Source: Brevibacterium renqingii
GTDB taxonomy: Bacteria > Actinomycetota > Actinomycetes > Actinomycetales > Brevibacteriaceae
Direction of reading: 5' to 3'
Length of the DNA: 64,000 bases
Assembly (NCBI RefSeq): GCF_017808105.1
Contig: NZ_JADBHF010000004.1
Span: 124,001 to 188,000, forward strand
This document shows, one piece after another, positions 9,149-17,321 of this stretch (position 1 is its first letter; each line of letters opens with the position of its first letter). The notes under the pieces were generated by a model that was not told the DNA's origin, made no database searches, and saw only the letters and a list, made by a program, of their open reading frames with translations. The position numbers and the translations under genes are program-made.

Positions 9149-10378
9149 TCAGGCGCAGGTCCACTGTCCCCAGCCTTCCTGAGCCTGCAGCTTCTTCGCA
9201 CGCTGGAACTGCTCCTGCGGGCTGGCATCCGAGGGATTGCCGCTGCCGCCCATGTTGTGCCAGGTCGAAGGCAGGAACTGGAACAGACCGAAGTGGGTGC
9301 CGTTCGAGGCCTTCGGGTCGAAGTTCGACTCGCACTCGACGACCGAATACCACTTGGAGCCGGGTCCGCCCAGCATCGCCTTGATCTCTGCGGTGCTCAT
9401 GGAGCCGCCGCCCGAACCGGAGTCGCCGCCGGTGCTCGAGTCACCGGAATCAGAGCCGCCGGAATCACCGGCGTCACCGGAGTCACCCGAATCGCCCGAG
9501 TCGGAGCCACCGGTGTCGGCCGGAGCCTCCTCCTTCTTCTTCGTACCCTGGATGACCACCTTCGCCTTGGGCTCGGAGAGGACCTTCTCGTCCTTCTTCT
9601 CCTTCTTCACCTCTTCGCCGTTGATGGTCTTGACCTTGTAGACGACCTGCTTCTCGCCGTCCTTGCCTTCGGACTCGACCTTGGTCTCACCCTCGTAGAG
9701 CGAGGAGGACTTCTTGGTCTCGACCTTGGCCTCGATGGCCTGCTTGTCCTTGACGGTCTTCTTCTCGACGCGGTTGACGGTCAGCACCTGACCATCGGAG
9801 ACGTTGGCGGACATCGGGACGGACAGGAAGTCGTCCTTCTTGAGCTCGATGCCGGTCTCCTTGAGCGCTTCCTTCGCGGTGCCCACGGCGGACGAGACCT
9901 TGTGGTCCTTGCCATCAGCGACGACGGTGAGGTCCTTCGATGTGGTCACATCGATGTCGTTGCCCTTTTCCTTCAGCCGCTGGTTGGCCTTCGTGTTGAG
10001 GTCGGCGCCCTTCGCATCGACCCCGAGGTCGGCCAGCGCCTGGCCCACGGTGTTCGCGTTGGTCCACTCGTCGGTCTCCTTGCCGTCGACGGAGAGCGAG
10101 ACCTTCTTCGCGGTGTTGACGGTGATCGTCATGTCCCGGTCGACCTTCGTATCGACGCCGGGCTTGACCTTGTCACGCTTGTCGAGATCGATGTCGTGGC
10201 TGTCGAGGATGTCACCGACGGTTCCACCGAAGGTCCGGACCTCCTCGCTCTGTCCATTGACGTCCAAGGTCACAGGCTTATTCATGGTCACCACGGCCCC
10301 CGTGCCACCCACGAGTCCGGTGATCACTACCGCCTGTGCAGCGATCTGAACCTTGCGGTTCTTGAGAAAATCAATCAC
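9149..10378 (-). CDS. rpfB: Resuscitation-promoting-factor-like cell-wall hydrolase (DUF348-G5-transglycosylase)
   Basis: A 409-residue exported protein. It has an N-terminal membrane or signal segment (residues about 10-32), DUF348-type repeats to about residue 200, a G5 domain about 210-285 (KTVKDKQAIEAKV... YKVKTINGEEV), a Gly/Ser/Asp linker about 292-333, and a C-terminal lysozyme-like domain with WYSVVECESNFDP, whose Glu is the expected catalytic acid, and GLFQFLPSTWHNMGG. This is the RpfB layout; the last domain is closer to SLT-type transglycosylases than to the classic Rpf sequence. It should cleave peptidoglycan outside the cell and support regrowth or division. The GTG start follows CAGGGAT. 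The tatD-metG genes lie upstream on the same strand. Confidence 0.88.
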   Translation of the reverse strand: MIDFLKNRKVQIAAQAVVITGLVGGTGAVVTMNKPVTLDVNGQSEEVRTFGGTVGDILDSHDIDLDKRDKVKPGVDTKVDRDMTITVNTAKKVSLSVDGKETDEWTNANTVGQALADLGVDAKGADLNTKANQRLKEKGNDIDVTTSKDLTVVADGKDHKVSSAVGTAKEALKETGIELKKDDFLSVPMSANVSDGQVLTVNRVEKKTVKDKQAIEAKVETKKSSSLYEGETKVESEGKDGEKQVVYKVKTINGEEVKKEKKDEKVLSEPKAKVVIQGTKKKEEAPADTGGSDSGDSGDSGDAGDSGGSDSGDSSTGGDSGSGGGSMSTAEIKAMLGGPGSKWYSVVECESNFDPKASNGTHFGLFQFLPSTWHNMGGSGNPSDASPQEQFQRAKKLQAQEGWGQWTCA

Positions 10379-10415
10379 AAAAATATCCCTGAGCAGAGTT
10401 TATCGACCCGTTCAC

Positions 10416-10433
10416 TGTAACCGATTCGTTACA
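10416..10433 (-). promoter_or_regulatory. TGTAAC-N6-GTTACA element before rpfB
   Basis: Perfect 6-bp inverted arms, 38-55 bp upstream of the rpfB start, with another TGTAAC half at about 10456. GTnAC repeats upstream of cell-wall hydrolase genes recall MtrA response-regulator sites in Actinobacteria; that identification is inference. Confidence 0.4.
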
Positions 10434-10480
10434 CGGTTCGCAAAACATCACGGAAATGTAACGGTGCGAGTTTCCTGAGT

Positions 10481-10551
10481 GGCCGCCTGACCAGGAGTTC
10501 CCCGTGTTTTCGGCAGTGTTGCGGTCGTGACATTCACCCGGCGAGGCGGCC
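10481..10551 (-). other. Long-stem structured region between tatD and rpfB
   Basis: GGCCGCCT (10481-10488) pairs perfectly with AGGCGGCC (10544-10551) around 55 bases that include, on the minus strand, GGGTGAAT, GCCGAAAA and GGGGAAC. It may be the tatD terminator or part of the rpfB leader. Confidence 0.35.
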
Positions 10552-10594
10552 CTGCAGTGCCGTAATCTCGCTCACGTTTCGAGGTGCAGCAGGT

Positions 10595-11626
10595 TCAGTC
10601 CCAGCCGCCGAGTGCCGTCTCTGCGTTGTTCCACACGGCCGAGCACAGCTCCTCCTCGCTCATACCCCGCACCTCGGCGAGCTTCCGGGCGGTGACCGCG
10701 GTCAGGTACGGTCCTCCGGGCTTCCCACGGTGCGGGTGCGGAGTCAGGAACGGAGCGTCGGTCTCGGTCAGCAGCAGCTCCAGGGGCGCGGCCGCCGCGG
10801 CGCGACGCAGCTCTTCGGCGTTCTTGAAGGTGAGGTTGCCGGCGAAGGACATGAAGTAGCCTTGGGCCGCGCATTCTCTGGCCATCTGCTCATCGCCGGA
10901 GAAGCAGTGGAAGATCGTGACTTCAGGGGCGCCTTCCTCCTTGAGGATCCGCAGCACATCGGCATGAGCCTCGCGGTCGTGGATCTGCAGGGCCTTGCCG
11001 GTGCGCTTGGCGATCTCGATGTGGGCACGGAAGGAGCGCTGCTGTTCGGCGATACCCTCCTCACCCGTGCGGAAGTAGTCCAGCCCGGTCTCCCCCACCA
11101 CGCGCATGCGGTCGTGGGAGGTCACGAGCGACTCGATCTCGGTGAGCGCATCATCGAGCAGCCCGCGTTCGGCCAGCCTCGGTGCCTCATTGGGGTGCAG
11201 GGCGGCACCGCCGAGCATCCATGTGCGCCCCTCAGACGGGGGCGTCGGCACGGTCCGGAAGTCGGCTACCTCGGCGGGTGAACCTGCCCCCGCCTGCGCA
11301 GCGGAATCACCCGACGCAGCCGCAGCGCCCGCCTCGGCGGCACCGGCGTACTGCGATGCCACCAGCGCGGTCGTCCACCGGGCTGCCGGAAGGTCGCAGC
11401 CTATCTGGACGATCCGCTGCACCCCGGCGGCCTGCGCGGTGTCGAAGAAGAAGTCGAGGGAAGGAAACTCCTCGTCCTCATCGGGTCGGACTTCCGGCTC
11501 GGGTTCGCCGGCACCCAGCGGCAGCCGAACACCGGTGCAGATGTCCAGGTGGGTATGGGTGTCGACGGCGGGGAAGGCGAGCGGTTCGGGCACCGGTGGA
11601 TAGGTTCCGGCGGCGCGCGAAGCCAT
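10595..11626 (-). CDS. tatD: TatD-family metal-dependent deoxyribonuclease
   Basis: The 343-residue protein has the TatD TIM-barrel metal motifs in order: DTHTHLD, VGETGLDYFR, LQIHDREAHADVL, TIFHCFSGDEQMA and LTETDAPFLTP. It is longer than the usual 260 residues because of an acidic N-terminal segment and an Ala/Gly-rich insert (about residues 93-125). The ATG overlaps the metG stop by one base (TAATG), which fixes the start and implies translational coupling. The family are 3'-5' DNA exonucleases or phosphoesterases; metG-tatD-rpf order is common in Actinobacteria. Biological role here is by family. Confidence 0.93.
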   Translation of the reverse strand: MASRAAGTYPPVPEPLAFPAVDTHTHLDICTGVRLPLGAGEPEPEVRPDEDEEFPSLDFFFDTAQAAGVQRIVQIGCDLPAARWTTALVASQYAGAAEAGAAAASGDSAAQAGAGSPAEVADFRTVPTPPSEGRTWMLGGAALHPNEAPRLAERGLLDDALTEIESLVTSHDRMRVVGETGLDYFRTGEEGIAEQQRSFRAHIEIAKRTGKALQIHDREAHADVLRILKEEGAPEVTIFHCFSGDEQMARECAAQGYFMSFAGNLTFKNAEELRRAAAAAPLELLLTETDAPFLTPHPHRGKPGGPYLTAVTARKLAEVRGMSEEELCSAVWNNAETALGGWD

Positions 11627-13341
11627 TATTCGGTCTCCTCCACGAACTTCGGGAACACGGGCTCGGGCTTCGGCAGCGGGGTGCCCGGCTCGAGCGGGAA
11701 CGCCACGGCCGCGAACGACCGGGGATCGACCTCGGCGGCGGCAAGCCCACCGGCGGCCGCCTCGGTGACGTCCGGGGCCAGGCCGGCCGAAGCGTAGGCC
11801 GCACCCGCGGCGACACCGATGCCGGCACCCGCGGTCACGGTCTCCATCGCCTCGGCGCCGGACCCGGACTCGACGGCGGTCGGCAGAACCTTGGCACCGG
11901 CCTCGCCTACTCCTGCAGGGACGCCGAGGAGGTCGAGGATCTTGCCGGCGGAATCGGGCATGACGGGCTGGATGAGGAGCGAGATGATGCGCACGACCTC
12001 GATCGTCACCCACAGCACGGTGGCCATGCGCTCGGGGTCGGTCTTCTTCAGCTTCCAGGGCTCCTGGGCGGAGAAGTAGCGGTTGGCCTCGGTCAGCACC
12101 TTCCAGCAGGCCTCGACGTAGAGGTGGAGGGCCTGAGTGTCGACGTGGCGGCGTGCGGTGTCGGGCACGGCGCGGGCGAGCGCGAGCAGGGATTCGTCGG
12201 CCTCGGTGAGGGTGCCGGGCTGCGGGACCTGGGCGTCGCAGTTCTTCGCGATCATCGACAGCGAGCGCTGGGCGAGGTTGCCGTATTCGTTGGCGAGGTC
12301 GGCGTTCTTGCGGGTGATGATCGAGTCCTTCGTGTAGGACCCGTCGTTGCCGTAGGAGAACTCGCGGAAGAGGAAGAAGCGCAGGGTGTCGAGGCCGAAG
12401 GCGTCGACGAGGTCGATGGGATCGACGACGTTGCCGACGGACTTCGACATCTTCTCGCCGGCGTTGAAGAGGAAGCCGTGGGCGTGGACGCGTCCGGGCA
12501 GCTCGATGCCGGCGCTCATGAGGAAGGCCGGCCAATACACGCTGTGGAAGCGGATGATGTCCTTGCCGATGATGTGGACGTCGGCAGGCCACCATTTGGC
12601 GAACCTCTCTTCGTCGTCCGGGTAGCCGACGGCGGTGATGTAGTTCGTCAGGGCGTCGATCCACACGTACATCACGTGCTTCTCGTTGCCGGGGACCGGC
12701 ACGCCCCAGTCGAAGGTGGTGCGGGAGACCGAGAGGTCCTTGAGCCCGGAGGCGACGAAGGAGGCGATCTCGTTGCGACGGGAGTCGGGGCCGATGAACT
12801 CAGGGTGGTTCTCGTAGAGTTCGAGCAGCTTGTCCTGGTACTTCGACAGCCGGAAGAAGTAGGACTCCTCTTCCGTCCAGGTCACCTCGGTGTGGGTCTC
12901 CTTGGACAGGCGGACACCGTCGACGACCTCGGTCTCGTCCTGCGTGTAGTAGGCCTCGTCGCGGACGGAGTACCAGCCGGAGTAGGTGTCGAGGTAGATG
13001 TCACCGGCCTCTTCGAGCTTGCGCCAGATGGCCTGGCAGGTCGCGTAGTGGTCTTCGTCGGTCGTGCGGATGAACCGGTCGAAGGTCGAGCCGAGGGCGA
13101 GCTGCGTGTCGCGGAAGTTCTTCGCGTTGTCGTCGGCGAGCTCCTTGGGTGTGATGCCGAGCTTGTTCGCCGCCTGGAGCATCTTCAGCCCGTGCTCATC
13201 GGTGCCGGTGCAGAAGAAGACCTCGTGATTGTCCAGTCGCTTGAACCGGGCGATCGTGTCGGCCGCAATGTACTCATAGGCGTGCCCGATGTGAATGGCC
13301 CCGTTCGGGTAGGCAATCGCTGTCGTCAAGTAGTAACCCAT
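11626..13341 (-). CDS. metG: Methionyl-tRNA synthetase
   Basis: A 571-residue class I synthetase that charges tRNA-Met. The HIGH signature is [12 protein letters not shown] near residue 17 and the KMSKS loop is [12 protein letters not shown] near residue 295. The C-terminal anticodon-binding helices end in [20 protein letters not shown]. An Ala/Gly-rich stretch of about 65 residues then separates them from the conserved end ([10 protein letters not shown]). The start is ATG 13341, which lies nine bases after a TAGACT hexamer with no ribosome site, so the mRNA is probably leaderless. It forms an operon with tatD. Confidence 0.96.
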   Translation of the reverse strand: MGYYLTTAIAYPNGAIHIGHAYEYIAADTIARFKRLDNHEVFFCTGTDEHGLKMLQAANKLGITPKELADDNAKNFRDTQLALGSTFDRFIRTTDEDHYATCQAIWRKLEEAGDIYLDTYSGWYSVRDEAYYTQDETEVVDGVRLSKETHTEVTWTEEESYFFRLSKYQDKLLELYENHPEFIGPDSRRNEIASFVASGLKDLSVSRTTFDWGVPVPGNEKHVMYVWIDALTNYITAVGYPDDEERFAKWWPADVHIIGKDIIRFHSVYWPAFLMSAGIELPGRVHAHGFLFNAGEKMSKSVGNVVDPIDLVDAFGLDTLRFFLFREFSYGNDGSYTKDSIITRKNADLANEYGNLAQRSLSMIAKNCDAQVPQPGTLTEADESLLALARAVPDTARRHVDTQALHLYVEACWKVLTEANRYFSAQEPWKLKKTDPERMATVLWVTIEVVRIISLLIQPVMPDSAGKILDLLGVPAGVGEAGAKVLPTAVESGSGAEAMETVTAGAGIGVAAGAAYASAGLAPDVTEAAAGGLAAAEVDPRSFAAVAFPLEPGTPLPKPEPVFPKFVEETE

Positions 13342-13350
13342 AGGCCACTC

Positions 13351-13356
13351 AGTCTA
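13351..13356 (-). promoter_or_regulatory. metG -10 box, leaderless promoter
   Basis: TAGACT on the minus strand, nine bases before the metG ATG, where transcription should start on or next to the start codon. Confidence 0.5.
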
Positions 13357-13416
13357 AGGGACGCTCCGCTCCCGGCGCGCACAGGTCCGCGGGGGCGCAG
13401 AGTGCAGGGGTGTCCC

Positions 13417-13488
13417 GGGAGCTCGGTCTGCGACAGAAAGCTCTGGTTCCATACCGAGCTCTCAGTCGTAGACCGCTCCGTCGACCGC
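13417..13488 (+). repeat. Interspersed palindromic repeat, family 1, copy 2
   Basis: Begins GGGAGCTCGGTCTGCGACAG and contains GTTCCATACCGAGCTCTCAG. It aligns with copy 3 at 14864 over about 70 bp without gaps and with copy 1 in reverse. It lies between the metG start and the 3' end of the gene at 13509. Confidence 0.75.
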
Positions 13489-13508
13489 CGTGGCACCCTC
13501 CAGCCCAC

Positions 13509-14837
13509 TCACAACAGCAGGTGGCGATCACACAGCTGCTTCAATTCAGGTGCCTGTGAGAACAGTTTCTGCTTGAAAGTGAACAGCGACATCACCTCAT
13601 TGAACTTGAAGCGGATGACTTTGTAGCCCATTGCCAGCAGCCGATTGTGCTGTCGGCTTTCCTTATTCATCGTGTCGAAACCACCATCCGCATACTTCTG
13701 TGTGCCGTCCACATAGAGGGCGACTCGAGGTTTCGCACGAGCTCCGGCCCCTCGTCCAGCTGGGAAGCTTCCAGCACCGTCTGCTGGGTCCCGGAAACTT
13801 CCAACACCGTCTGCTGGGCCCGGCTCCACAGGCCCATCGAGGAGGAAGTCGAGCCGTGTCAGCTTCTTTCTGCCGTCGAATACCGTGACTTGCTGAACGA
13901 ACTCGTGCAGCCCCAGCTGGTGGAGAAGCAGCGAAGTCCGGCTCTCCGCGTAGCTTTCCGACAGAGGTGAGACCAACTTCGCCAGCTTCTTGGCTCGCAC
14001 ACTGCCGCGGGTCATCCGCGAGATCGGTCCGGCGAACAGCTCTTCGACCGCTCCGGGCACGTCGTCCATCAGCTGCGGCGGATATCCGAGCCGGAAGATC
14101 AGTTCTTCATCATCGCCGAGAAGATGCCGACGCAGCACCTGCTCCATAGCCGCGAATCCGGCGGCCGGTCCCAGAACTGAAATGAGGTCCACGGCAGTTC
14201 GTGCAGGAGTTGTCGTCACTATCCCCTCGTGCATCTCCACGTCGTCACCGGTCGGACGCCTTCGCCGTTCGATTTCAGCAGTCCGTGAGCTGTCACGGGG
14301 GTGGATGACTGAAATCGGTCCTCGCGGCACATCAAACATCCTGATGCGATGAAGATATGCGGCAGAGATACCCCACGCCGCATCCCCGCTGCGATACGAG
14401 GGGTAGCTGAGGATTCTCAGACGGTTCAGGTGCTCGCGATAGCGCGCTTCGAGTGCCGGGTCGCGCCCCTGCTGTTCTCGCTGGTCCTGCCCCTCGTGAT
14501 AGCGGATCCACTCATCATTGTCGATGAACTGTGCGAACAGAAGGTGACGCTCGTTCACACAACGGCGTATCACCGAGTACACGCCCCGCCCCAACTTCAG
14601 CAGGCAGCATTCAAGGGATTCGCGGACGAGAGCGCTTGCGGCCCCCGCCGCTCTCAGGTCCTGGTAGTAGACGATGTTGAACATCCGGCCAGGCTGGCCT
14701 GCTCGCAGCATCTGTGGCCATCCGGCGCGCTCTGCTTGTGGAAGCGGACGATGCACCCACAAGGCATCTGCGTGCGAGTCATGGCGAAACCCACAGTGAC
14801 CAGTGCTCAAGTCGAGCCTGCTGAGAGCGACATTCAC
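13509..14837 (-). CDS. AbiEi/DUF559-like protein with C-terminal VSR-type nuclease fold
   Basis: The 442-residue protein has an N-terminal part resembling the AbiEi-type winged helix (NIVYYQDLRAAGAAS, LKLGRGVYSVI) and a C-terminal part resembling DUF559/VSR endonucleases: RLDFLLDGP, then ALYVDGTQKY and HNRLLAMGYKVIRFKF. Between those two nuclease blocks a Pro/Gly insert arises from a 30-bp tandem duplication (13763-13822). The GTG at 14837 gives the longest frame; ATG 14684 (MFNIVYYQ) fits the family start better. Such solitary proteins are frequent in Actinobacteria and of unproven function. A defence or antitoxin role is only possible, and no partner toxin is adjacent. Family-1 repeats flank both ends. 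Confidence 0.65.
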   Translation of the reverse strand: MNVALSRLDLSTGHCGFRHDSHADALWVHRPLPQAERAGWPQMLRAGQPGRMFNIVYYQDLRAAGAASALVRESLECCLLKLGRGVYSVIRRCVNERHLLFAQFIDNDEWIRYHEGQDQREQQGRDPALEARYREHLNRLRILSYPSYRSGDAAWGISAAYLHRIRMFDVPRGPISVIHPRDSSRTAEIERRRRPTGDDVEMHEGIVTTTPARTAVDLISVLGPAAGFAAMEQVLRRHLLGDDEELIFRLGYPPQLMDDVPGAVEELFAGPISRMTRGSVRAKKLAKLVSPLSESYAESRTSLLLHQLGLHEFVQQVTVFDGRKKLTRLDFLLDGPVEPGPADGVGSFRDPADGAGSFPAGRGAGARAKPRVALYVDGTQKYADGGFDTMNKESRQHNRLLAMGYKVIRFKFNEVMSLFTFKQKLFSQAPELKQLCDRHLLL

Positions 14838-14863
14838 ATGTCGCCTAGTCCGCGCCGCCCCCT

Positions 14864-14934
14864 GCGAGAGCTCGATCTACGACAGAAAGCACTAGTTCCA
14901 TACCGAGCCCTCAATCGTGGACCGAGCTGTCGGC
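14864..14934 (+). repeat. Interspersed palindromic repeat, family 1, copy 3
   Basis: Begins GCGAGAGCTCGATCTACGAC, contains GTTCCATACCGAGCCCTCAA and ends GACCGAGCTGTCGGC. Same length and order of blocks as copies 1 and 2. It sits just upstream of the gene starting at 14837. Confidence 0.75.
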
Positions 14935-15044
14935 TGAACGTCAGCCCACCCACACCGAGAAGCGCACGAGTCGCCCCCGGCTGCGCGCACCACACGCGCT
15001 GGGCCCACCTCCCGATAGGTGAAAGCACGCCACGGCCGAGCACG

Positions 15045-15977
15045 TCACTCGCGGTGGAGCCAGGCCTCGTAGACCTCCCGTTTCGACAGCCCGAAGCGTT
15101 TGGCCACCTGCCCGGCCGCATCCTTGGCGCGTACACCGGAGTCGACCAGTGCGCTGACCTCGCCGAGGTGGTCCTCCGGAGCGGACTCGACCTCGGTGGC
15201 ACCGGCGAGTACCAGGGTCAGCTCCCCGCGCAGGCCAGCGGCGGCCGCCTCCCGCAGTGAGCCGACGGTTCCGCGCAGGGTCTCCTCGTAGGTCTTCGTG
15301 AGCTCGCGGCTGATGCTCATGGGGCGGTCGGCGCCGATCACCTCGGCGAAGTCGTCCATCGCGTCGGCGATGCGGTGCGGGCTCTCGAAGAAGACCATCG
15401 TCCGCTTCTCTGCCTTGAGCTCCTCGAGCAGCCGCTTGCGCTGGCCCGACTTGCGCGGGAGGAACCCTTCGAAGCTGAACCTGTCGCTGGGCAGACCGGA
15501 GACCGCCAGCGCCATGAGCACCGCGGACGGACCGGGCGTGGACGTGATCGCAAGGCCCGCCTCGGCGCAGGCCTTGACCACGCGATAGCCGGGGTCGGAC
15601 ACGGCGGGCATGCCCGCATCGGAGAGCAGGACGACGGTCTGACCTGCGGCGATGAGCTCGACGAGCTCGGGAGCGCGATAGCTCTCGTTGTGGTCGAAGA
15701 CGCTCATGACGCGGTTCGTGTGCCGCAGGCCCAGACGCTGCGCCAGGGAGAGGAAGCGGCGCGTGTCCTCGGCGGCGATGACATCGGCGGCTTCGATGGT
15801 CTGCCGCATCCGCGGACTCGCATCGCCGAGGTTGCCGATCGGAGTCCCGACCAGGACGAGTCGTCCCCCGGTGGGGTTCGGCTCGGTGGGGTTCATCTCG
15901 GTGGGGTTCGGCTCGGTGGCGGCGAGTGGAGCGTCCACGTCGAGCTCCCGCTCCGCGACATCGGATTCCTGCGTCAC
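15045..15977 (-). CDS. rsmI: 16S rRNA (cytidine1402-2'-O)-methyltransferase RsmI
   Basis: A 310-residue SAM-dependent tetrapyrrole-methylase-fold enzyme that modifies C1402 of 16S rRNA. Motifs: LVLVGTPIGNLGDAS, AAEDTRRFLSLAQRLG, VLLSDAGMPAVSDPG, TPGPSAVLMALAVSGLP and FESPHRIADAMDD. The frame extends further upstream, but GTG 15977 overlaps the preceding stop (GTGA) and has GGAG before it. The N-terminus carries a short tandem of EPNPT/EMNPT repeats ahead of the catalytic domain. The divergent PMT gene beyond the DUF4190 cluster is its usual partner in this phylum. Confidence 0.95.
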   Translation of the reverse strand: MTQESDVAERELDVDAPLAATEPNPTEMNPTEPNPTGGRLVLVGTPIGNLGDASPRMRQTIEAADVIAAEDTRRFLSLAQRLGLRHTNRVMSVFDHNESYRAPELVELIAAGQTVVLLSDAGMPAVSDPGYRVVKACAEAGLAITSTPGPSAVLMALAVSGLPSDRFSFEGFLPRKSGQRKRLLEELKAEKRTMVFFESPHRIADAMDDFAEVIGADRPMSISRELTKTYEETLRGTVGSLREAAAAGLRGELTLVLAGATEVESAPEDHLGEVSALVDSGVRAKDAAGQVAKRFGLSKREVYEAWLHRE

Positions 15978-16492
15978 GAAGCGCTTGCTCCGGCGAAGAT
16001 CACAGCGAACATGCCCAGATACAGGAGCGCCATGAAGGCCCAGAAGAGGATCCACAGAGCCGTGCCGATATATCCGACCCACAGTGCCGCGACCGCCATG
16101 CCGTCACCGCGCTCTCCGCGTTCCCGGATCTGCTTGCGCGCGATGTGCCCCATGATGATCCCGGCGATGCCGCCGATGAAGAACGACGAAATGACTCCGA
16201 AGATCGAGGCACACATACCGACGATGGCGAGCACGTTGGTCGGCGGCAGAGGCTGGTAGACGTAACCCGGGCCACCGGCGTACTGCGCGTTCGCCGCGTA
16301 GGCGTTGGAACCGTAGGTGGCGTTGGAACCGTAGCCCGTGTTGGATCCGTAGCCCGTGTTGGATCCGTAGCCCGTGTTGGATCCGTAGCCCGTGTTGGTT
16401 CCGTAGGACTGTGCACCGTGTCCCCCGTCGGGGTTCGACTGGGGCTGTTGGTAGTACATGTCCGGGTTGTTCCAGTTGTCCTGACTGCTCAT
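15974..16492 (-). CDS. DUF4190 membrane protein with GYGSNT repeats
   Basis: A 172-residue protein. The first 80 residues are Gln/Asn/Gly/Tyr-rich with five near-identical GYGSNT-type hexapeptides from an 18-bp tandem. The DUF4190 domain follows: one helix near residues 87-112, the loop MGHIARKQIRERGERGDGMA, and a second pair of helices. ATG 16492 follows AAGGAGAA. It is the third of three tandem paralogues on this strand and overlaps rsmI by 4 bp. DUF4190 proteins have no assigned biochemical function; the low-complexity head is predicted to face a membrane side and may self-associate. Confidence 0.85.
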   Translation of the reverse strand: MSSQDNWNNPDMYYQQPQSNPDGGHGAQSYGTNTGYGSNTGYGSNTGYGSNTGYGSNATYGSNAYAANAQYAGGPGYVYQPLPPTNVLAIVGMCASIFGVISSFFIGGIAGIIMGHIARKQIRERGERGDGMAVAALWVGYIGTALWILFWAFMALLYLGMFAVIFAGASAS

Positions 16493-16674
16493 GGCGAATT
16501 CTCCTTGCGTCTGCCTTCAACGGTACAGAGTCGGCGATACCGGCAAAAGGCGGCGTGGTTACAGGTCTGTCACAGTTGCGGGGCGCGCGGCGGCGGCTCG
16601 GCCCCGGCCCGGGTGTTGGCGCGGCACCGGCCCGCGATCGGCCGCGGAGCAGTTGAGCGCATCGTGACGGTGCA

Positions 16675-17157
16675 TCAGCTGATCGTCGCGCCTTCTGCAA
16701 CGATGACGAAGCCGATCATCAGCGCAATGACTCCGAAGTAGGCCAGCCAGAAGAGGATCCAGAAGATCACACTCAGGTAGCTCAGCCACAGCGCGGCCAC
16801 CGCCATTCCGTTGCCGCGTTCGCCTCGGCGCTTGATCTGGGAGCGGGCGATGTGGCCGAAGATGATGCCGACGAAGCCGAGGAGGAAAACGGAGGAGACG
16901 AACGAGATGAGGGAGAGTACGAACGCGACGATCGCTGAGGAGTTCGTCGGTGCGAGCTGCTGGCAGACGACGACCGGTGCCGAGCTGCCATAGGTGACGG
17001 GACCCGAGCTGCCGTACGTGACCGGTGCCGAATTGCTGTAAGTGACAGGCGCCCGCATCGCCACCCGAGCCTGAGCGGCAGGGACTGTTCCGACTTTCGC
17101 CGAGGAGTGGCTCGATCCGGTGTACGTGCTGCCGATGGGCAGTTGACGAGTGTACAT
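16675..17157 (-). CDS. DUF4190 membrane protein with PVTYGSS repeats
   Basis: A 160-residue paralogue of the proteins on either side. The head has three to four copies of a PVTYGSS-type repeat; the domain core is FGHIARSQIKRRGERGNGMA between two hydrophobic regions. It lacks the long Gln-rich head of the 17322 gene. ATG 17157 has CGGAG upstream. There is a 182-bp gap to the next DUF4190 gene, holding no other gene. Function unknown. Confidence 0.82.
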   Translation of the reverse strand: MYTRQLPIGSTYTGSSHSSAKVGTVPAAQARVAMRAPVTYSNSAPVTYGSSGPVTYGSSAPVVVCQQLAPTNSSAIVAFVLSLISFVSSVFLLGFVGIIFGHIARSQIKRRGERGNGMAVAALWLSYLSVIFWILFWLAYFGVIALMIGFVIVAEGATIS

Positions 17158-17321
17158 ATCAGTTGCGCTCCGAAAGCTGTGGTCGTCTTCCGGGAGGCCT
17201 GTCAGCGGCGCCCCCGATGTCTGGTCACAACGCTATCGAGGTGAGGAGCGCTCGGAGACCGAATCGTGTTGCAGTCCTGCACCACGGGTGACGGGGCCGA
17301 AATCGCACCCGCCGAGGCGGC

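Noticed and set aside
10379-10594. c-di-AMP (ydaO) riboswitch before rpfB
   Set aside because: Some consensus words occur, but in the wrong order, and the conserved 3' CCCGACAGCTAAC-like half is missing.
11182-13626. 814-codon + strand frame across tatD and metG
   Set aside because: It is antisense to two conserved genes, spans their junction and has no recognisable motif.
16305-16410. Regular 18-bp repeats suggesting a CRISPR-like array
   Set aside because: The repeats are contiguous, lack spacers and encode GYGSNT hexapeptides in frame.
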